Below, one piece after another: positions 18,291 through 27,000 of a DNA stretch of 64,000 bases. The stretch lies in the NCBI RefSeq assembly GCF_000317065.1, contig NC_019701.1:2924001-2988000 (forward strand), given 5' to 3'. The DNA comes from Pseudanabaena sp. PCC 7367 (GTDB taxonomy: Bacteria; Cyanobacteriota; Cyanobacteriia; Pseudanabaenales; Pseudanabaenaceae). A program made the position numbers and the translations under genes. The notes under the pieces were generated by a model, which saw only the letters and a program-made list of their open reading frames with translations, did not search any database and had not been told where the DNA came from. Positions within the stretch are counted from its first letter, which is position 1. The number at the start of each line of letters is the position of its first letter.

Positions 18291-19283
18291 ATGCCAACCT
18301 ATTTATACTGGGGCGAGGATGAGTTTCAAATAGCTCAGGCGGTGCAAGAATTACATCATGCACTGCTCGATCCAATGTGGCTTGATTTTAATTTTGTCAA
18401 AATCGTGGCCATGGCTGACGAGCAGATTATAGACGGATTAAACTATTCTGCAACTCCTCCTTTTGGATCAGGCGATCGCCTAACTTGGCTAGCAAGCACC
18501 ACAATTACACAAAAGTGTAGTGATACTGTGCGTTCTGAGCTCGATCGCACCCTGGCTAATTTACCGCCCAATTCTCATCTTTTGCTTACGACCAGTAGTA
18601 AACCAGATGGTCGGCTTAAGTCTACTAAACTATTGCAAAAAAGTGCCATTGTTAAGGAATTTTCACCAATTCCGCCCTGGAAAACTGACGCGATCGTCAC
18701 ATTCATCAAAAAAACTGCCCAAAATCATCAACTCGAGCTAACTGAGGCCGGAGTTGAACTTCTAGCCGATACAGTGGGCAACAATTCGCGCCGCTTGCAT
18801 ATGGAGCTGGAAAAATTGAAATTATGGCAGGGCGATCGCCAAGGGCAAGTGGATACTGATGCAATCGCCAGTCTTGTAAATGCAACTGCTCATAATAGTT
18901 TACAACTGGCTAAGGCAATTCTGGCAGGTGACCTAGACCGCTCCTTGAGCCTGCTTGCTGAATTAATGGGGAATAATGAGGCCAGTTTAAAGATTTGTGC
19001 CACCCTAACCGGACAGTTCCGCACCTGGCTGTGGGTCAGGCTTTTGGTTGAATCTGGTGAGCGTGATGATCGCAAAATTGCCGAGGTGGCTGGGGTTGGC
19101 AACCCCAAGCGAATTTACTTTTTAAAGCAAGAAATTCGACCAGTAAGTGCAAGCCAACTTTTACAAGCAATGCCAATCCTGTTGCAATTAGAAGCAGACC
19201 TAAAGCGCGGTAGAGAGGAAGCGGCCATGCTCCAAACCGCAATTGTGCAGTTGTACGATCGATTAAGTAGTCAGGCTAGATGA
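18291..19283 (+). CDS. holA: DNA polymerase III delta subunit
   Basis: A 330-residue protein of the clamp-loader delta family, which opens the beta clamp during replication. The start YLYWGEDEFQIAQAVQEL matches the typical opening 'x-L-x-G-x-D-x-x-L', and the C-terminal alpha-helical collar is seen in AAMLQTAIVQLYDRL. The middle carries the conserved ELEKLKLW and NSLQLAKAILAGDLDRSLSLLAELMGN. The start ATG at 18291 is 45 bases from the divergent sugar transferase, so the two share a short promoter region. Confidence 0.88.
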   Translation: MPTYLYWGEDEFQIAQAVQELHHALLDPMWLDFNFVKIVAMADEQIIDGLNYSATPPFGSGDRLTWLASTTITQKCSDTVRSELDRTLANLPPNSHLLLTTSSKPDGRLKSTKLLQKSAIVKEFSPIPPWKTDAIVTFIKKTAQNHQLELTEAGVELLADTVGNNSRRLHMELEKLKLWQGDRQGQVDTDAIASLVNATAHNSLQLAKAILAGDLDRSLSLLAELMGNNEASLKICATLTGQFRTWLWVRLLVESGERDDRKIAEVAGVGNPKRIYFLKQEIRPVSASQLLQAMPILLQLEADLKRGREEAAMLQTAIVQLYDRLSSQAR

Positions 19284-19433
19284 GTTTGTTTACTAAACCA
19301 ATTAACCGAATCGATTGAAAAAACTAATAGTTTTAATCAGAAATTGTAATAATTGAAGACTTTTAAACAGTGCAGATTACTTTGTTGAAACTAAAAATTA
19401 GCTCAATTTAGTTGCGATCGCCAACTTTGACTA

Positions 19434-19464
19434 GTGGATTGTCAGCTTTCAATTTGTGGGTAAA
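19434..19464 (+). repeat. left terminal inverted repeat of the IS630 element
   Basis: Starts GTGGATTGTCA just after the TA. It pairs imperfectly with 20620-20650; the best-matched blocks are TGTCA and TTTGTG. Confidence 0.7.
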
Positions 19465-20173
19465 GTCGCTTAAGGCGAATACGAGCATCTGCAGTTGTGA
19501 ATTGCCAATCTACCGACTTCTGCAAATGATTACGCTCAATGAACCAAGCTGATGTTTCTTGTTCAAGAGTTTCTCGATCTGGGATCCGTCGATCCAGACA
19601 TTGTCGGGTTAGTGCAGACAGCTCGATTTCGGCAATATTTAGCCAACTTCCATGTTTGGGCGTATGGTGAATTTCTAGCCGTTCGACCAACCGACGCGCA
19701 GTGGACGGAGCAAAGGCCTGATAGAGCGAGGCAAGTTTGTGAATGTTCAAATTGTCACATACCAAAATGACAGTCTCGCAATCGGCGTAGTCTTGTTCAA
19801 GTAAGCGTTGAATTTCGATCGCCCAATCAACTGAGGTTCTGCGTTCACTCACAACTGCTTTACGCCAACCGGCCAAAGGTTCTGTAAACAAGAAAATATT
19901 AGCGGTGCCATTGCGCTCATATTCATAATCTACCAACTCTGGTTGTCCTGATTTAGCCGGCAATGGAATGCGTGTTTGTTTAACCAATTGCACCGGTTTT
20001 TCATCCATGCAAATTACCGGATGCTTAGAATCATAGGGTTGGTGATAAATCTCTAGTACATCTTCCATATGAGCAACAAAATCGGCATTTTGCTCAGGTG
20101 GAATCACATACTGTTGACGTAGATGTGGTTTCAGTTCGTTTTTTTCAGCACTTGTCGCACGGTCTCGTGACAA
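19442..20173 (-). CDS. IS630 transposase, catalytic part (second frame)
   Basis: This open frame of up to 243 residues carries the DDE catalytic domain of the IS630/Tc1-mariner family: the first aspartate in ICMDEKPVQL, the second in VILVCDNLNIHKL, and the glutamate in HGSWLNIAEIELSAL. It is not expected to be translated alone; a minus-one frameshift at the A7 run (plus-strand T7 at 20139-20145) joins it to the upstream frame. The N-terminal residues before the join are therefore not real in the fusion. All three catalytic acids are intact. Confidence 0.85.
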   Translation of the reverse strand: MSRDRATSAEKNELKPHLRQQYVIPPEQNADFVAHMEDVLEIYHQPYDSKHPVICMDEKPVQLVKQTRIPLPAKSGQPELVDYEYERNGTANIFLFTEPLAGWRKAVVSERRTSVDWAIEIQRLLEQDYADCETVILVCDNLNIHKLASLYQAFAPSTARRLVERLEIHHTPKHGSWLNIAEIELSALTRQCLDRRIPDRETLEQETSAWFIERNHLQKSVDWQFTTADARIRLKRLYPQIES

Positions 20174-20574
20174 ATAGCTGGTACAATTTCTAACTCCACC
20201 GCTTTATCAGCAAGCAATCGCAATGTCCAGCGAGCATGACCAGCAGGTGGTTCGCTACAACGTAAGGCTATTAGCTTTGCCTCCGACTCTCCATCACATA
20301 CGTGTGGTCGTGGCGCACTTTGGCGAGGTTTGCGTGCCAAGGCCGACTCTAAACCTCCTTCAATCAATCGTTGACGCAGGTTGGCTACTGTATTGCGATG
20401 GCAACTAAAGGTGGCGGCGGCTTCCGCATCTGTCCAGTTCTGGCCATTTATATCGATATTTAACAGAATGTTGGCATGTTTGATTTTATAGGCGGCGGCC
20501 TTACCAGTAGACACAAGATTTTGCAGCTCTTCGCGCTCTTCCTTGCTCAAACGGACGATATAGCGTTTAGGCAT
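20131..20574 (-). CDS. IS630 transposase, DNA-binding part (first frame)
   Basis: About 147 residues from the ATG at 20574 (an earlier ATG at 20595 is possible). It starts MPKRYIVRLSKEEREEL and contains a helix-turn-helix (WTDAEAAATFSCHRNTVANLRQRL) followed by a second one (ARWTLRLLADKAVELEI), the usual paired DNA-binding unit of IS630 transposases. It ends a few codons after the sequence L-K-K-T-N. The stop lies just beyond an A7 run, and slipping back one base there continues into the catalytic frame. Confidence 0.85.
   Translation of the reverse strand: MPKRYIVRLSKEEREELQNLVSTGKAAAYKIKHANILLNIDINGQNWTDAEAAATFSCHRNTVANLRQRLIEGGLESALARKPRQSAPRPHVCDGESEAKLIALRCSEPPAGHARWTLRLLADKAVELEIVPAICHETVRQVLKKTN
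20139..20145 (-). promoter_or_regulatory. A7 slippery run, likely minus-one frameshift site
   Basis: On the minus strand the sequence reads GCTGAAAAAAACGAAC. The first frame reads CTG AAA AAA ACG AAC TGA. The second frame, one base back, reads GAA AAA AAC GAA CTG and stays open to the end of the transposase. Confidence 0.65.
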
Positions 20575-20619
20575 AATATACTGCTCGGATAACATAGGTA
20601 TAGTTTATCCATCTTTCCC

Positions 20620-20650
20620 TTAACTCACAAACCCAAGATTGACAGAACAC
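20620..20650 (-). repeat. right terminal inverted repeat of the IS630 element
   Basis: Ends at the CAC before the TA at 20651-20652 and matches the left end in reverse complement with about two thirds identity. Confidence 0.7.
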
Positions 20651-20652
20651 TA

Positions 20653-21011
20653 GATAATTTGACTAGATCAAGAGAGGTATTGAAGCTCAATCACCATAAT
20701 TAATCATAAGTAAGGTGCTGGGTTAGTGATCGAACTCACTCAAGCTAGCAGGGGGAGCGGTTGAAGCTGCCAGGATTGAACGATTGCTATAAATATAGCG
20801 GTGGAAGCAAAGCCAATTTATCGGTATAGTCGCTATGGAGCCTTATTCAATCAGTTCAATCAGTTTAATCAGTTCAATCGGTTTGATCGGTTCAAGATTT
20901 ATCACCTCGCTATTGGTACAGCAGTTTTGCCTATCTGTACCAACATGTGCTGAACTAAACCAAACCAAGCAGCTCACTTTGAGCCGTACTTAAGATAATG
21001 AATTCTATTTA
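20653..21011. other. spacer before pyrC
   Basis: No gene is seen. It includes the tandem nine-base repeat at 20846-20896. Confidence 0.5.
20846..20896 (+). repeat. tandem nine-base repeat
   Basis: Five full units and one partial: TTCAATCAG, TTCAATCAG, TTTAATCAG, TTCAATCGG, TTTGATCGG, TTCAAG. It ends 115 bases upstream of pyrC. Confidence 0.7.
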
Positions 21012-22292
21012 ATGATGGGTGGCAATATACTAGATTCGATCGCTACAAACCCCAAACCGCTCTTGCTCAAACAGGTGCGGGTAATCGATCCGATCGCCAA
21101 CTTGGATCAGGTGCAGGATATTTTCATCGATCGGCAAAAACATCCCCACCTCGCTGCCGCCAAAGCGATCGCTGCACGCCCAGACAACGATCAACCTGAT
21201 ATTTATGAAAATACTGGTCTGGTACTGGGAAATGGGTTTGTCGATCTCTATAGCACCAGTGGTGAACCTGGCTTTGAGCAACGGGAAACACTCAAATCGT
21301 TGGCAATTGCTGCCCAAAGCGGCGGATTTAGTCAGGTTTGCATTTTGCCCCACACCCAGCCACCGCTGGATAATTTGGCGGCGTTGGAATTCCTGCATCA
21401 CCACAATAATCGCCAAAATAACATGCCCTTTAGCGCCTGGGGCGCAATCACCCACGGTTGCCTGGGACAGCAAATGGTTGATTTGGCTGAACTGAGCGAT
21501 CGGGTAGTTGGGTTCACCGATGCCAAGCCAATCAGCGATCTGGGCTTGATTAAAAATTTGCTCGCCTACCTGCAACCCCTTGAAAAAACAGTAATGCTCT
21601 GGGCCTGGGATCAAAATATTGCTGGCGATGGCGTAATGCGGGAAGGGCAATGGTCGATGCGCTATGGCCTGAGTGGTAGCCCTGCAACGGCGGAAACTAC
21701 TGCTCTGGCAGCAACGATCGAACAGGCTAGAGCCTTTAAGGTGCGAGTGCATTTGATGCGCATTTCTACAGCACGGGGCGTAGAGTTGATCAATCGTGCT
21801 AAGAATGATGGCGTAAATATTACCGCTAGCGTTTCATGGTTGCAGCTTTGCTTTTGCGATCGGGATTTGGGCAGCTATGATCCTAATTTGCACCTCGATC
21901 CACCATTGGGAACCGAGGAAGATCGTTTGAGTTTGATTGCAGGGCTGAAAACGGGCGTGATCGATGCGATCGCCGTAGACCACACCCCCTATGGTTATGA
22001 AGAGAAAGAACTTTCGTTTGAGGCGGCTCCAGCCGGGGCGATCGGTCTGGAATTGGTGCTACCGATTCTGTGGCAAAAGCTGGTAGTCCAAGAACAACTC
22101 AGTGCCCTAGAACTATGGCAAGCCCTTAGCAGCAAGCCTGCCCAATGCATTAATCAGCCGATCCCAAAACCAGTTAATCTATTTGCCCCCAATCAAAACT
22201 GGCTGGTAGAACCACGCGAGTTAAAGAGCTTATCGCACAATACGCCTTATCTGGGGCAATCGATTAAGGGTAAGGTTTTACAACTCAACTGA
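21012..22292 (+). CDS. pyrC: dihydroorotase family protein lacking the HxH motif
   Basis: A 426-residue amidohydrolase of the type I dihydroorotase family, which cyclises carbamoyl aspartate in pyrimidine synthesis. The overall pattern is kept: GNGFVDLYSTSGEPGFEQRET near residues 75-95, then AVDHTPYGYEEKELSFEAAPAGAIGLE near 315-340. However, the metal-binding D-x-H-x-H is replaced by D-L-Y-S-T, and the EPG block is retained. Catalytically silent dihydroorotase homologues (PyrC-prime) are known to act as structural partners of aspartate transcarbamoylase, so this may be such a protein. Cyanobacteria usually encode this form as a second copy; I cannot see another here. Confidence 0.8.
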   Translation: MMGGNILDSIATNPKPLLLKQVRVIDPIANLDQVQDIFIDRQKHPHLAAAKAIAARPDNDQPDIYENTGLVLGNGFVDLYSTSGEPGFEQRETLKSLAIAAQSGGFSQVCILPHTQPPLDNLAALEFLHHHNNRQNNMPFSAWGAITHGCLGQQMVDLAELSDRVVGFTDAKPISDLGLIKNLLAYLQPLEKTVMLWAWDQNIAGDGVMREGQWSMRYGLSGSPATAETTALAATIEQARAFKVRVHLMRISTARGVELINRAKNDGVNITASVSWLQLCFCDRDLGSYDPNLHLDPPLGTEEDRLSLIAGLKTGVIDAIAVDHTPYGYEEKELSFEAAPAGAIGLELVLPILWQKLVVQEQLSALELWQALSSKPAQCINQPIPKPVNLFAPNQNWLVEPRELKSLSHNTPYLGQSIKGKVLQLN

Positions 22293-22494
22293 TAATTGTA
22301 ATTGAGCCTCATAAATCCTGCCCAAAAACCCTGCCCAAAAACAATGAGGAGCCGATCGCCTCAGCCCTCATGTTATATGTATATAAATATATATATTATT
22401 TACTTGCTATTCATCTACTATTTATCTAAGCGATTGGCAAGGTGACTAATCAGAACAGCAGTTGCCAGGTTGCTAGTTAAATTTTCAGTAGCTT

Positions 22495-22800
22495 CTATGC
22501 TTCTGATGTGGCAGGAGCTTCAACTCTTTTCAAAGCCCTCGACAACCTGGCTTTACGTCTTGCGCCAGTATTGCGAGGCAACACGCCTCTTTTCACGGCG
22601 CGATCGATCTTGCTATAGGCAGTGTTCATCCGCTCTTGCACAGTGGCCAATGCTTCTGGCGTTTTTTCAGCTTCGTATGCCTCCACTGCCAGAAAATAAT
22701 TCTTCATCAGGGTTCTTACCGCCGATCGATATTCTCGATTGCGCAACCGGTTGCGTTCAGCGGTTTTAATTCTTTTGAGTGCAGATCTTGAATTTGCCAC
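22495..22800 (-). CDS. rpsT: 30S ribosomal protein S20
   Basis: A 101-residue basic protein that binds 16S rRNA early in small-subunit assembly. The family start [34 protein letters not shown] and the end [15 protein letters not shown] are unmistakable. The apparent start codon is GTG. It is a single gene with long spacers on both sides. Confidence 0.96.
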   Translation of the reverse strand: MANSRSALKRIKTAERNRLRNREYRSAVRTLMKNYFLAVEAYEAEKTPEALATVQERMNTAYSKIDRAVKRGVLPRNTGARRKARLSRALKRVEAPATSEA

Positions 22801-23546
22801 GGTCTATCTCTATTGCCTTACTTAACTGAATATTACTGACTATTTAATACTTACTGCGATCGCGTTGATGATCTTGATTATTGGGTGGTGGAGATGCAAC
22901 TAATTAATCTAAGTCTCTTAAACCTGATTTTGGATCAGCTTAATTCTTGGCTTAATTAGTCAGGATCTAAACCCAGGCGATCGTTTAATTAACCGCGATC
23001 GACTCAACAAATCAAACTCAACGAGTTAAATAAATACGATGCTGGCCTGAGCTAAAAATTTAGATTATCAGACGCTTAAGAAAATTTAGCGCATACCATT
23101 CTATCATTACATTAGAATTGCTGAGCCTAAATTGGCATAAATTTGGCGCGATCGGCCTAAATATTTTTTAGCCATGTTGCCAAACCGGTCTAAGTTTAAG
23201 TCTATGTATTTTAGGTAGTGGGAGTCCTGCAATGATATTTGGCCATAGAATCGAGACTGAATCAGGGATTTTTTATTCAAAGTCCTCATCTCTAACCATA
23301 AAACCCGGTTGGTCTCTATCCTGCATCTTGAGATCTTTAGTTGACAGGATTGACCAAAAATCTGAACGATTGCTCCTAAACCTGCTAAATAGAGACGAGT
23401 GTAAAGAGTTCAAATAGCCCCAATATCACTACTAAGTATTATTTAATATTTAATCGCTATATCCATGTGATAGAAAGCCTAATCAAACCTAGTTTGAATT
23501 AACTAGCTCCAAAGCCACGCTTGCAAAAACAACACTGCGACTAACC
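22801..23546. other. gene-free stretch
   Basis: Two short open frames overlap here on opposite strands (23107-23289 and 23232-23417), but neither has a ribosome site or recognisable sequence. I see no RNA gene. Confidence 0.5.
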
Positions 23547-25055
23547 ATGAATCACCCAATCTATCTAAACCTTGTGTCGCTTATCTTTGGCGTGTTTGGC
23601 ATGTGCTTTGTGGCCTGGTTGTTTTCTGAAGATCGACGTGTAATTCCCTGGCGGGTAATTATTTGGGGAATTGGTTTACAACTGGTACTGGGCGCGGCGG
23701 TGTTTTTGTTTCCCCTCACCAGGGTGTTTTTAGACTGGTTTAATAATTTACTTAATGTGGTGTTTGAGGCGGCCGATCGCGGCGCTCGGTTTGTGTTTGG
23801 CAATGCGATCGTCCCTGATCCCAATAATCCGCCGGACGTGGCGCTTGGTTATATCTTTGCGTTTCGAGCTTTGCCAACGGTGATTTTCTTCTCTGGCCTG
23901 ATGGCCTTGCTCGATAATTTGGGCTTGATTAAACCAGTGGTTAATTTTTTTGGCGAGATTTTCTATCGCACCATGCGTTTAAGCGGTGCAGAGGCATTGA
24001 GTGGCTCGGCAAATATTTTTGTGGGAATCGAGGCGGCGATCGTGGTTAAGCCCTTTTTGGCCAAAATGACCCGCAGCGAGCTATGCGCGATCCTGGCCTG
24101 TTGTTTTGGTACGGCGGCATCCTCGGTGCTGGCGATCTATGTGAGTTTTTTGCGTCCAGTTTTCCCAAATATTCTGGGGCACCTGGTTTCTGCCTCGATC
24201 ATTGCGATCCCAGCCTGTTTTGTATTGTCGAAAATTATGGTGCCGGAAGTGGATAAGCCCTTAACTATGGGTGGCATACCCAAAGAAGCGGATTTTAAAG
24301 ATGCCGATCAAAACGACGACAACGATGACAAGCTAGAGGCGGTTGGTGGTGAATTGATGAAACGCACCAGTCCACTGGATGCCGCAATCCTGGGGGCATT
24401 GGATGGCGTAAAAATGAGCGTGTCGATCGCTGCTGTTTTGATTTTAATCCTGGGCCTGGTTTATTTACTCGATGCTTTGTTTGCTGGTTTAGCTATGCTC
24501 CCTGTTTTGGGCGCTGTGTTTCAGTATGTCACCCTCGATAACATCACCGGGGTGTTGTTCTATCCACTTACCTTGATGACTGGGGTTTCCTGGGACGATT
24601 CCTGGCAAGCGGCGGTAATTGTCGGTAGTCGTTTATTTAAGACCGCAATCCCCGCCTATGGGGCGCTGGCGGCGGCGGCTCAAGCTGGTGAAATTAGCGA
24701 TCGCACCGTGTTAATTGTCAGCTATGCGCTGTCGGGATTTGCCCATGTCGCTTCGGTGGGCATTTTTGTGGGTGGCACGATCGCCCTGATCCCATCGCGG
24801 CGCAAGGAAATTTCCGAACTGGGCTGGAAAGCAATGTTCATTGGCACCCTGGCTTGCATGATGATCGCTAGCATCGCTGGGTTTATGGATACAGGCAACC
24901 CCAGCATTCTTGGTATTCCCGCCGAAGAGGCCGCAGCGATCGTTGAACCAGCACCGGATGCTCCTGCAAACACCTCTGAAGCAGCGATTCCACCTGATGC
25001 CAGTAATCAAACCGAGCCAACCAATTCGATCGGTGAAGATACTGAGCCTAATTAG
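23547..25055 (+). CDS. CNT-family (NupC) nucleoside transporter
   Basis: A 502-residue polytopic membrane protein of the concentrative nucleoside transporter family, which imports nucleosides with Na+ or H+. The family order is visible: N-terminal three helices, then the gate domain with the conserved SGAEALSGSANIFVGIEAAIVVKPFLAKMTRSELCAI region, and the second half with TGVSWDDSWQAAVIVGSRLFKTAIPAYG and a last NupC-type pair of helices (GFAHVASVGIFVGGTIALIPSRRKEI). There is a charged loop of D, N and E near residues 250-270, and an acidic, proline-rich C-terminal tail of about 55 residues that is not part of the transporter. Confidence 0.92.
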   Translation: MNHPIYLNLVSLIFGVFGMCFVAWLFSEDRRVIPWRVIIWGIGLQLVLGAAVFLFPLTRVFLDWFNNLLNVVFEAADRGARFVFGNAIVPDPNNPPDVALGYIFAFRALPTVIFFSGLMALLDNLGLIKPVVNFFGEIFYRTMRLSGAEALSGSANIFVGIEAAIVVKPFLAKMTRSELCAILACCFGTAASSVLAIYVSFLRPVFPNILGHLVSASIIAIPACFVLSKIMVPEVDKPLTMGGIPKEADFKDADQNDDNDDKLEAVGGELMKRTSPLDAAILGALDGVKMSVSIAAVLILILGLVYLLDALFAGLAMLPVLGAVFQYVTLDNITGVLFYPLTLMTGVSWDDSWQAAVIVGSRLFKTAIPAYGALAAAAQAGEISDRTVLIVSYALSGFAHVASVGIFVGGTIALIPSRRKEISELGWKAMFIGTLACMMIASIAGFMDTGNPSILGIPAEEAAAIVEPAPDAPANTSEAAIPPDASNQTEPTNSIGEDTEPN

Positions 25056-25140
25056 GTGCGTGCGATCGAAAAAATATGGAGCAAAAAATTTCGATCAAGT
25101 TAGCCTTTTCTTTCTAAGGATTTAGGTGTATGCTGCTGAG

Positions 25141-25149
25141 TTTTCCACA
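25141..25149 (+). promoter_or_regulatory. DnaA box (TTTTCCACA), copy 1
   Basis: Perfect match to the cyanobacterial DnaA box. It lies 272 bases before the next copy. Confidence 0.6.
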
Positions 25150-25420
25150 AATCAGCGTAAATTTGCGCATAACAGCGGAAAATAGCACAATCCCAATATG
25201 AGAAACAATTGGACTATTTAGATCCAGAAGAGTTTCAGCCTGATAGCTCTTTACCTCGACACGATTCAAATAAAATTAAAACAACATAAAAGCTGGCAAA
25301 CCTTGACATAAGTGCGGTTTTAGTGGCAACCGTTATAGGGAAAAAGCAATCGACTTCTTAATAATTCTTCATAATAAGGCAAGGTGATAAATTTTTACTT
25401 GCGTCTCATGAGAATCTAGT

Positions 25421-25429
25421 TTTTCCACA
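25421..25429 (+). promoter_or_regulatory. DnaA box (TTTTCCACA), copy 2
   Basis: Perfect match; first of three tightly spaced copies. Confidence 0.6.
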
Positions 25430-25453
25430 ACGATTTCCCCAGGTGCGGCTACT

Positions 25454-25462
25454 TTTTCCACA
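25454..25462 (+). promoter_or_regulatory. DnaA box (TTTTCCACA), copy 3
   Basis: Perfect match, 33 bases start-to-start from copy 2. Confidence 0.6.
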
Positions 25463-25474
25463 GGCAAGCATTAG

Positions 25475-25483
25475 TTTTCCACA
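25475..25483 (+). promoter_or_regulatory. DnaA box (TTTTCCACA), copy 4
   Basis: Perfect match, 21 bases start-to-start from copy 3. Confidence 0.6.
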
Positions 25484-25767
25484 GCCCTAATCTTTTCATT
25501 TTTGGATCCATCTCTGATGGTATGGGAGTTAAGTCGATCGCAACTATTTTGGCTGGGGAGATCGCCGGTATACTCAACTCTATTTAACTTATGTAACGGA
25601 AATAGCCTCAAAATACCGATTCTTTAATGTCAAGTGCTTTAGTTTTGGGGCAGCCATGAGACAGGATTCAGATTGACAAGGCAAATTTTTAGGCACAGAA
25701 TAAAAGCCCACTGTATTAACCCAACAAATTAACTCACTGATTAATTGATTAGAGGGGTCATCAACCT

Positions 25768-25992
25768 ATGAATTCAACGGTTAGTATCCTTGCGGAGATT
25801 CCCGAAGAGTTGCACGAAACATTAAGAAGCTATCTGGAAACACATCCCGATTGGGATCAAGATCGGGTGTTTGCGGCAGCCTTGTCATTGTTTCTGTTGC
25901 AAAACGGTAGCTGTAGTTCAACGGATACCTCGCGGAGCTATCGCAGTGCCGCCAAAGTGTATTTAAATACCTTATTCCAACATTCTTTCTAG
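25768..25992 (+). CDS. DUF2811 small cyanobacterial protein
   Basis: A 74-residue protein. The sequence STVSILAEIPEELHETL, then YLETHPDWDQDRVFAAALSLFLLQNG, is the pattern of the DUF2811 family, found widely in cyanobacteria. It resembles a short ribbon-helix-helix-like or helical protein without membrane segments. Function is unknown. A GAGGGG motif lies about 12 bases upstream of the ATG. It is the first gene after the DnaA-box cluster. Confidence 0.85.
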   Translation: MNSTVSILAEIPEELHETLRSYLETHPDWDQDRVFAAALSLFLLQNGSCSSTDTSRSYRSAAKVYLNTLFQHSF

Positions 25993-27000
25993 ACTTAAAT
26001 AGCATCGATCGGGGTGGGGGTAAATCCCAATGCGATCCCTGGATGCACAACTTTTAATTGCCTCCAGAACTTAAAATCCTCTTCATTAACTTAATTTAGA
26101 TGTTTTTGCCATACTCGGAATTCCCCTGATGATACATATAACAAGGTAACGGGGTAGTTTAGAGCCAAGTAATGGTAGAAAGTGCTTTTTGATTAATTCG
26201 ATTAAATTTCGATTAAATTAAATAACCTTGGTTGAGGTGAGTAAATTACTAGACTTCTTGCAGAGGTGCTAAAAGAAAGGCTATGAACAAGATTCTTTTG
26301 CCCCAAACTAGCCATTTGCAAGAACTCTGGTTATTTAATACGCCATGCCTACCAACGGGGTAGCAATTCGAGTTTTAATGTTGATACTTGGCGACCGAAG
26401 AATTATTAGCAATACCGATCGATCGGGTGCAAGATCTGTTTGGGCTCTAGGAAATATTACCCAACCAAATTTAGTGTTTCTGCAAGCTGTAATGATTTTA
26501 GGATTCTGGCCATAGGCATGAAAATGACCTATGGATCTTTTTTATCTTTGACTAAAAATAATGCTAAAAACCCAATAAATTAGCCTAATAAATTAGAACG
26601 ACATGACCAGCTCCAAGCCTGGTTATTTTTTTGCTCATCCCAATTAGTTTTCGGTTGCCCAGGACTACCAGAGCAATGATTCATTACCTCCCATCATGAT
26701 CCATAATTTACCCGCCCATGAAAAGTGCTGTTATGGGTATATTGCGATCTCTCTAAGCTTTAAAAGACTTGCTGAATCTGTCTCCTTGGCAAAGGATCTA
26801 ATGCCCTGAACCAATACTTCCACTAAAACTAATCCGTTCCAAGCAAGCACTTTTTACCCAGCCTTGAGCACCTCTATACCTAAACGCAGATTTTGTCCAA
26901 TTAACTTGATCACTAAGCACATATACTCGCAACGATCGGCTATCCTGAAAGAAGATTACAAAAGTTAAAAAATAATTAAAAGTTGACAGAGGCTTATTTA
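25993..27000. other. 1 kb gene-free region, possible non-coding RNA
   Basis: No coding frame is supported. The part from about 26280 to 26543 contains a 12-base palindrome (CCGATCGATCGG at 26415-26426) and ends in a terminator-like hairpin at 26510-26543, although no protein gene lies upstream of that hairpin for over 500 bases. This fits an independently transcribed RNA, but I recognise no family. Confidence 0.35.
26510..26543 (+). terminator. intrinsic-terminator-like hairpin with GAAA loop
   Basis: CCATAGG and CCTATGG form a seven-base stem extended by CAT and ATG around a GAAA tetraloop, with one bulged A. ATCTTTTTT follows directly. Confidence 0.5.

Larger units (their letters stand above)
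19434..20650 (-). mobile_element. complete IS630-family insertion sequence
   Basis: A 1217-base element flanked by the dinucleotide TA on both sides (19432-19433 and 20651-20652), the target duplication of IS630/Tc1 elements. The ends are imperfect inverted repeats of about 30 bases: the left begins GTGGATTGTCA and the right, read inward, begins GTTCTGTCA, and both continue to a shared TTTGTG block. The inside carries one transposase split in two overlapping frames. With intact ends and both frames open, it may still be active. It sits in a spacer between holA and pyrC and interrupts no visible gene. Confidence 0.85.
25056..25767. other. candidate replication origin region
   Basis: A 712-base gene-free stretch containing four perfect copies of TTTTCCACA, all in the same orientation, listed separately. 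An AT-rich segment at about 25268-25300 could be an unwinding element. The copies at 25421, 25454 and 25475 are 33 and 21 bases apart, close to whole helical turns. No dnaA or dnaN is in the window. Confidence 0.5.

Noticed and set aside
19442-20574. Transposase treated as a broken pseudogene
   Set aside because: Both frames are intact and join exactly at an A7 slippery run, and the element ends and target duplication are perfect, so a programmed frameshift is the simpler reading.
23107-23417. Two overlapping short frames in the spacer before the nucleoside transporter
   Set aside because: They overlap on opposite strands, lack ribosome sites and look like AT-rich chance frames.
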